A stretch of DNA of 63,696 nucleotides, taken from Bacillota bacterium. GTDB taxonomy: Bacteria; Bacillota; Sulfobacillia; Sulfobacillales; Sulfobacillaceae. Where the stretch lies: positions 1-63,696 of the forward strand of contig JAJZZP010000105.1 of NCBI GenBank assembly GCA_021797515.1. Reading direction: 5' to 3'. The position numbers and the translations under genes are program-made. The notes beneath the pieces were generated by a model that searched no databases, was not told the DNA's origin, and worked only from the letters and a program-made list of their open reading frames with translations. Position 1 is the first letter of the stretch. Every line of letters begins with the position of its first letter. Shown here in pieces: positions 62,335 through 63,696 of this stretch.

Positions 62335-63093
62335 ATGGAACAATCGATTGCAAAACTGGTGGTCACACGAATCCAACCCGTGTCGTGGTTCATCACCCGC
62401 CCTCAACAGGTCCAGGTCATGGAAACCCACGACCCGGAACCGATTACAGTGCCTTGCCTGATGGCCAGTGTAGCCGATCACTGGATTAAGCACCAAGGAC
62501 ATCTTCTTGACTTACCACGGCGAGCGCAACGCGTAGCGGGAGCGCTAGCTAACCATTCCAACCTCCTGTGGACACCGGAAACTTTCAGCCAACTCGTGCC
62601 GCAGTCTGAACCGTGGACACGGCGAGATTGGCGGCGAGTGGTGCGGCAAGTTCGCGATGCACTACCCGGTCACCTTGGCGTTTTCGATGGCCGACTATAC
62701 CAGTTTCAAAGCTGTGGTTCCCTGGTCCCCTTCTCGTGTTCCGAAGTCCCCGAGCCCAGCCCGTTCCCTCATACCCTTGGCTGGTCAAAGGCCCCCAAAT
62801 CTCTCACGTGGATCGCTCTCCGGTCCGTTCACCAGGTGCTGGACATCATTGAACAATCCGGCGCGCTCATTTTCAACTTAACCGCTTGGGAAACTGATCC
62901 AGAATGGCTCGAAGCCCTGCTTGAAACCGCATGGATATCCCCCGTTCAAATATGGTTATGGGATGGCCACAGTTACCCCTTATTCCGTGAAGATCCCACA
63001 TTACCGACTGGCGGTGATGCCTCGGATGGCGGCCTTTTTTGTCCTATCCCGGAACCTTCTTCACGTCGGAAAGTTGCTCCTGTCAAGGCTTGA
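62335..63093 (+). CDS. Hypothetical protein near insertion sequences
   Basis: About 252 residues, starting MEQSIAKLVV after AAGGAGCATAAGC. It is rich in Trp and Leu (DHWIKHQGHLLDLPRRAQRV, RDWRRVVRQVRDALPGHLGV, SGALIFNLTAWETDPEWLEA) with no membrane segment and no motif that I know. It ends 45 bases before the IS1634 fragment, so it may be element cargo or a host gene beside the insertion. Confidence 0.5.
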   Translation: MEQSIAKLVVTRIQPVSWFITRPQQVQVMETHDPEPITVPCLMASVADHWIKHQGHLLDLPRRAQRVAGALANHSNLLWTPETFSQLVPQSEPWTRRDWRRVVRQVRDALPGHLGVFDGRLYQFQSCGSLVPFSCSEVPEPSPFPHTLGWSKAPKSLTWIALRSVHQVLDIIEQSGALIFNLTAWETDPEWLEALLETAWISPVQIWLWDGHSYPLFREDPTLPTGGDASDGGLFCPIPEPSSRRKVAPVKA

Positions 63094-63137
63094 CTTCCTC
63101 TGCCCCCTCAAGGACAGTCCATAGCCGGGAAAGCCGG

Positions 63138-63494
63138 GTGTCCCATTATTATTTGGTCGAGAGCCAACAGATCAATGGCAAACCATACTTAGTGAAACAA
63201 AAATATCTGGGACGAGCGGATCAGGTCGCCACCTGGCTGCAGGCCGGGCCGCCCACCCCACGAAAGCCACCGTGGCGGAGAATCGAAGAGCATCTCCGCG
63301 TGGTGAATCACATTAATGCCGTCGCGCCCAAGCGCAACCAAGGTCCTTCAGTCGGCCAATATTTATTGGTGACCGCTATGAATCGGGCCCTCGCCCCAAC
63401 CAGTAAAGCGCAAATCGCGGATGGGTATCACCTCACCCCCGCCTTATATCATCACTCCGTTCTGATGGACTTATCCAAATTTGATCATTGCTGA
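63138..63494 (+). mobile_element. IS1634-family transposase, N-terminal fragment
   Basis: The frame has the typical opening of IS1634 (IS4 superfamily) transposases: HYYLVESQQINGKPYLVKQK then YLG, and GPSVGQYLLVTAMNRALAPT before SKAQIADGY. It departs from the family after about 110 residues and stops at 63494. The catalytic DDE core (about 400 more residues) is missing, so it is a dead copy. Confidence 0.7.
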
Positions 63495-63605
63495 CCACAT
63501 TTGTCGCCACCTTCCTGGTTCATCGCGTCGCGGCTTCTTAGGGTCTCAAGGACCGGTCGTCCACCGGAAGGCGCTCCCCAAGCGAGTCACCGAGCAGTCC
63601 TACCG

Positions 63606-63696
63606 TCAGGCAGGAACGGGTGAGGAGCCCCTCACCGAACTCTCGGCCATCTGTTGTAAATTCATCGCCGCGTTGATGTCACGGTCATGATGCGTC
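63606..63696 (-). mobile_element. tnpB: C-terminal end of TnpB (IS200/IS605 family), runs off window
   Basis: The minus strand reads THHDRDINAAMNLQQMAESS and stops at 63606. H-x-DRDxNAAxN is the last motif of TnpB nucleases, just after the zinc ribbon, with the third catalytic Asp. The body lies beyond the window edge. A hairpin (GGTGAGG/CCTCACC, 63619-63636) lies within the last codons, where the guide omega RNA of such elements usually begins. Confidence 0.75.

Noticed and set aside
1-63696. rRNA, tRNA and CRISPR arrays
   Set aside because: No rRNA core sequence, tRNA arm pattern or regularly spaced direct repeat was seen on reading; a tRNAscan or CRISPR finder run would settle it.

Overview
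The window looks like the chromosome of a Gram-positive, moderately GC-rich Firmicute. Most starts have strong AAGGAGG-type ribosome binding sites, with frequent GTG and TTG starts. There is a LytR-CpsA-Psr protein, an MreB paralogue, lipobox-bearing solute-binding proteins and MsmX-type ABC transport. The general gene style recalls thermoacidophilic Sulfobacillus-like bacteria, but no marker here proves that. No rRNA, tRNA or CRISPR array was recognised.

Layout. (a) 1-6.3 kb, minus strand: a bacitracin-type ABC exporter operon whose last permease carries an M1-peptidase-like extracellular domain and a frameshift, followed by the stump of an ECF sigma factor; then a CBS-PAS-HD signalling protein and a membrane-anchored thioredoxin-like protein. 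(b) 6.3-16.4 kb, minus strand: a sugar-acid cluster with an IclR regulator, solute-binding protein, two permeases, RhaM-type mutarotase, SDR, a decayed stretch (FAH-family hydrolase plus a LutA/LutC-like chimera), a UxaA dehydratase, an FAH-SAF fusion and a short UxaA paralogue. (c) 16.4-25.3 kb, minus strand: a tightly packed operon behind one promoter with palindromic operator candidates. It encodes SDR, MaoC, a split UxaA dehydratase (SAF subunit plus large subunit), RraA-type aldolase, a cytosolic solute-binding-fold protein, class III CoA-transferase, fuconolactonase-like amidohydrolase, Gfo/Idh/MocA dehydrogenase, a GntR regulator and a sugar-kinase remnant. Blocks b and c together resemble the non-phosphorylative L-fucose-type route (mutarotase, SDR dehydrogenase, lactonase, UxaA dehydratase, aldolase or hydrolase).

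(d) 25.7-35.6 kb, minus strand: a TetR-headed acyl-CoA catabolic operon with a broken CoA-transferase, acyl-CoA dehydrogenase, DUF35 protein plus thiolase, three PaaK-like proteins (two without a normal P-loop), SDR and enoyl-CoA hydratase. (e) 35.7-43.6 kb: an IS630 scar, an SLC13-type anion transporter with RCK-C domains, and the Kdp potassium ATPase operon, preceded by three 27-codon single-helix ORFs, the last of which is KdpF, and followed by a USP-like protein. (f) 43.6-52.8 kb: long gene-poor stretches around an MreB paralogue, a secreted phosphoesterase with a clear promoter and terminator, a monofunctional transglycosylase and an LCP protein. (g) 53-56.3 kb: a SNF2 helicase with a zinc-tailed partner. 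(h) 56.7-62 kb, plus strand: a complete sugar ABC importer with its own MalK/MsmX-type ATPase, then a nitroreductase. (i) The right edge carries a short unknown gene, an IS1634-type transposase fragment and the end of a TnpB gene.

As a whole, the window describes a heterotroph able to import and oxidise sugars or sugar acids and CoA-linked substrates, with visible ongoing gene decay (at least eight broken genes) in the catabolic blocks.
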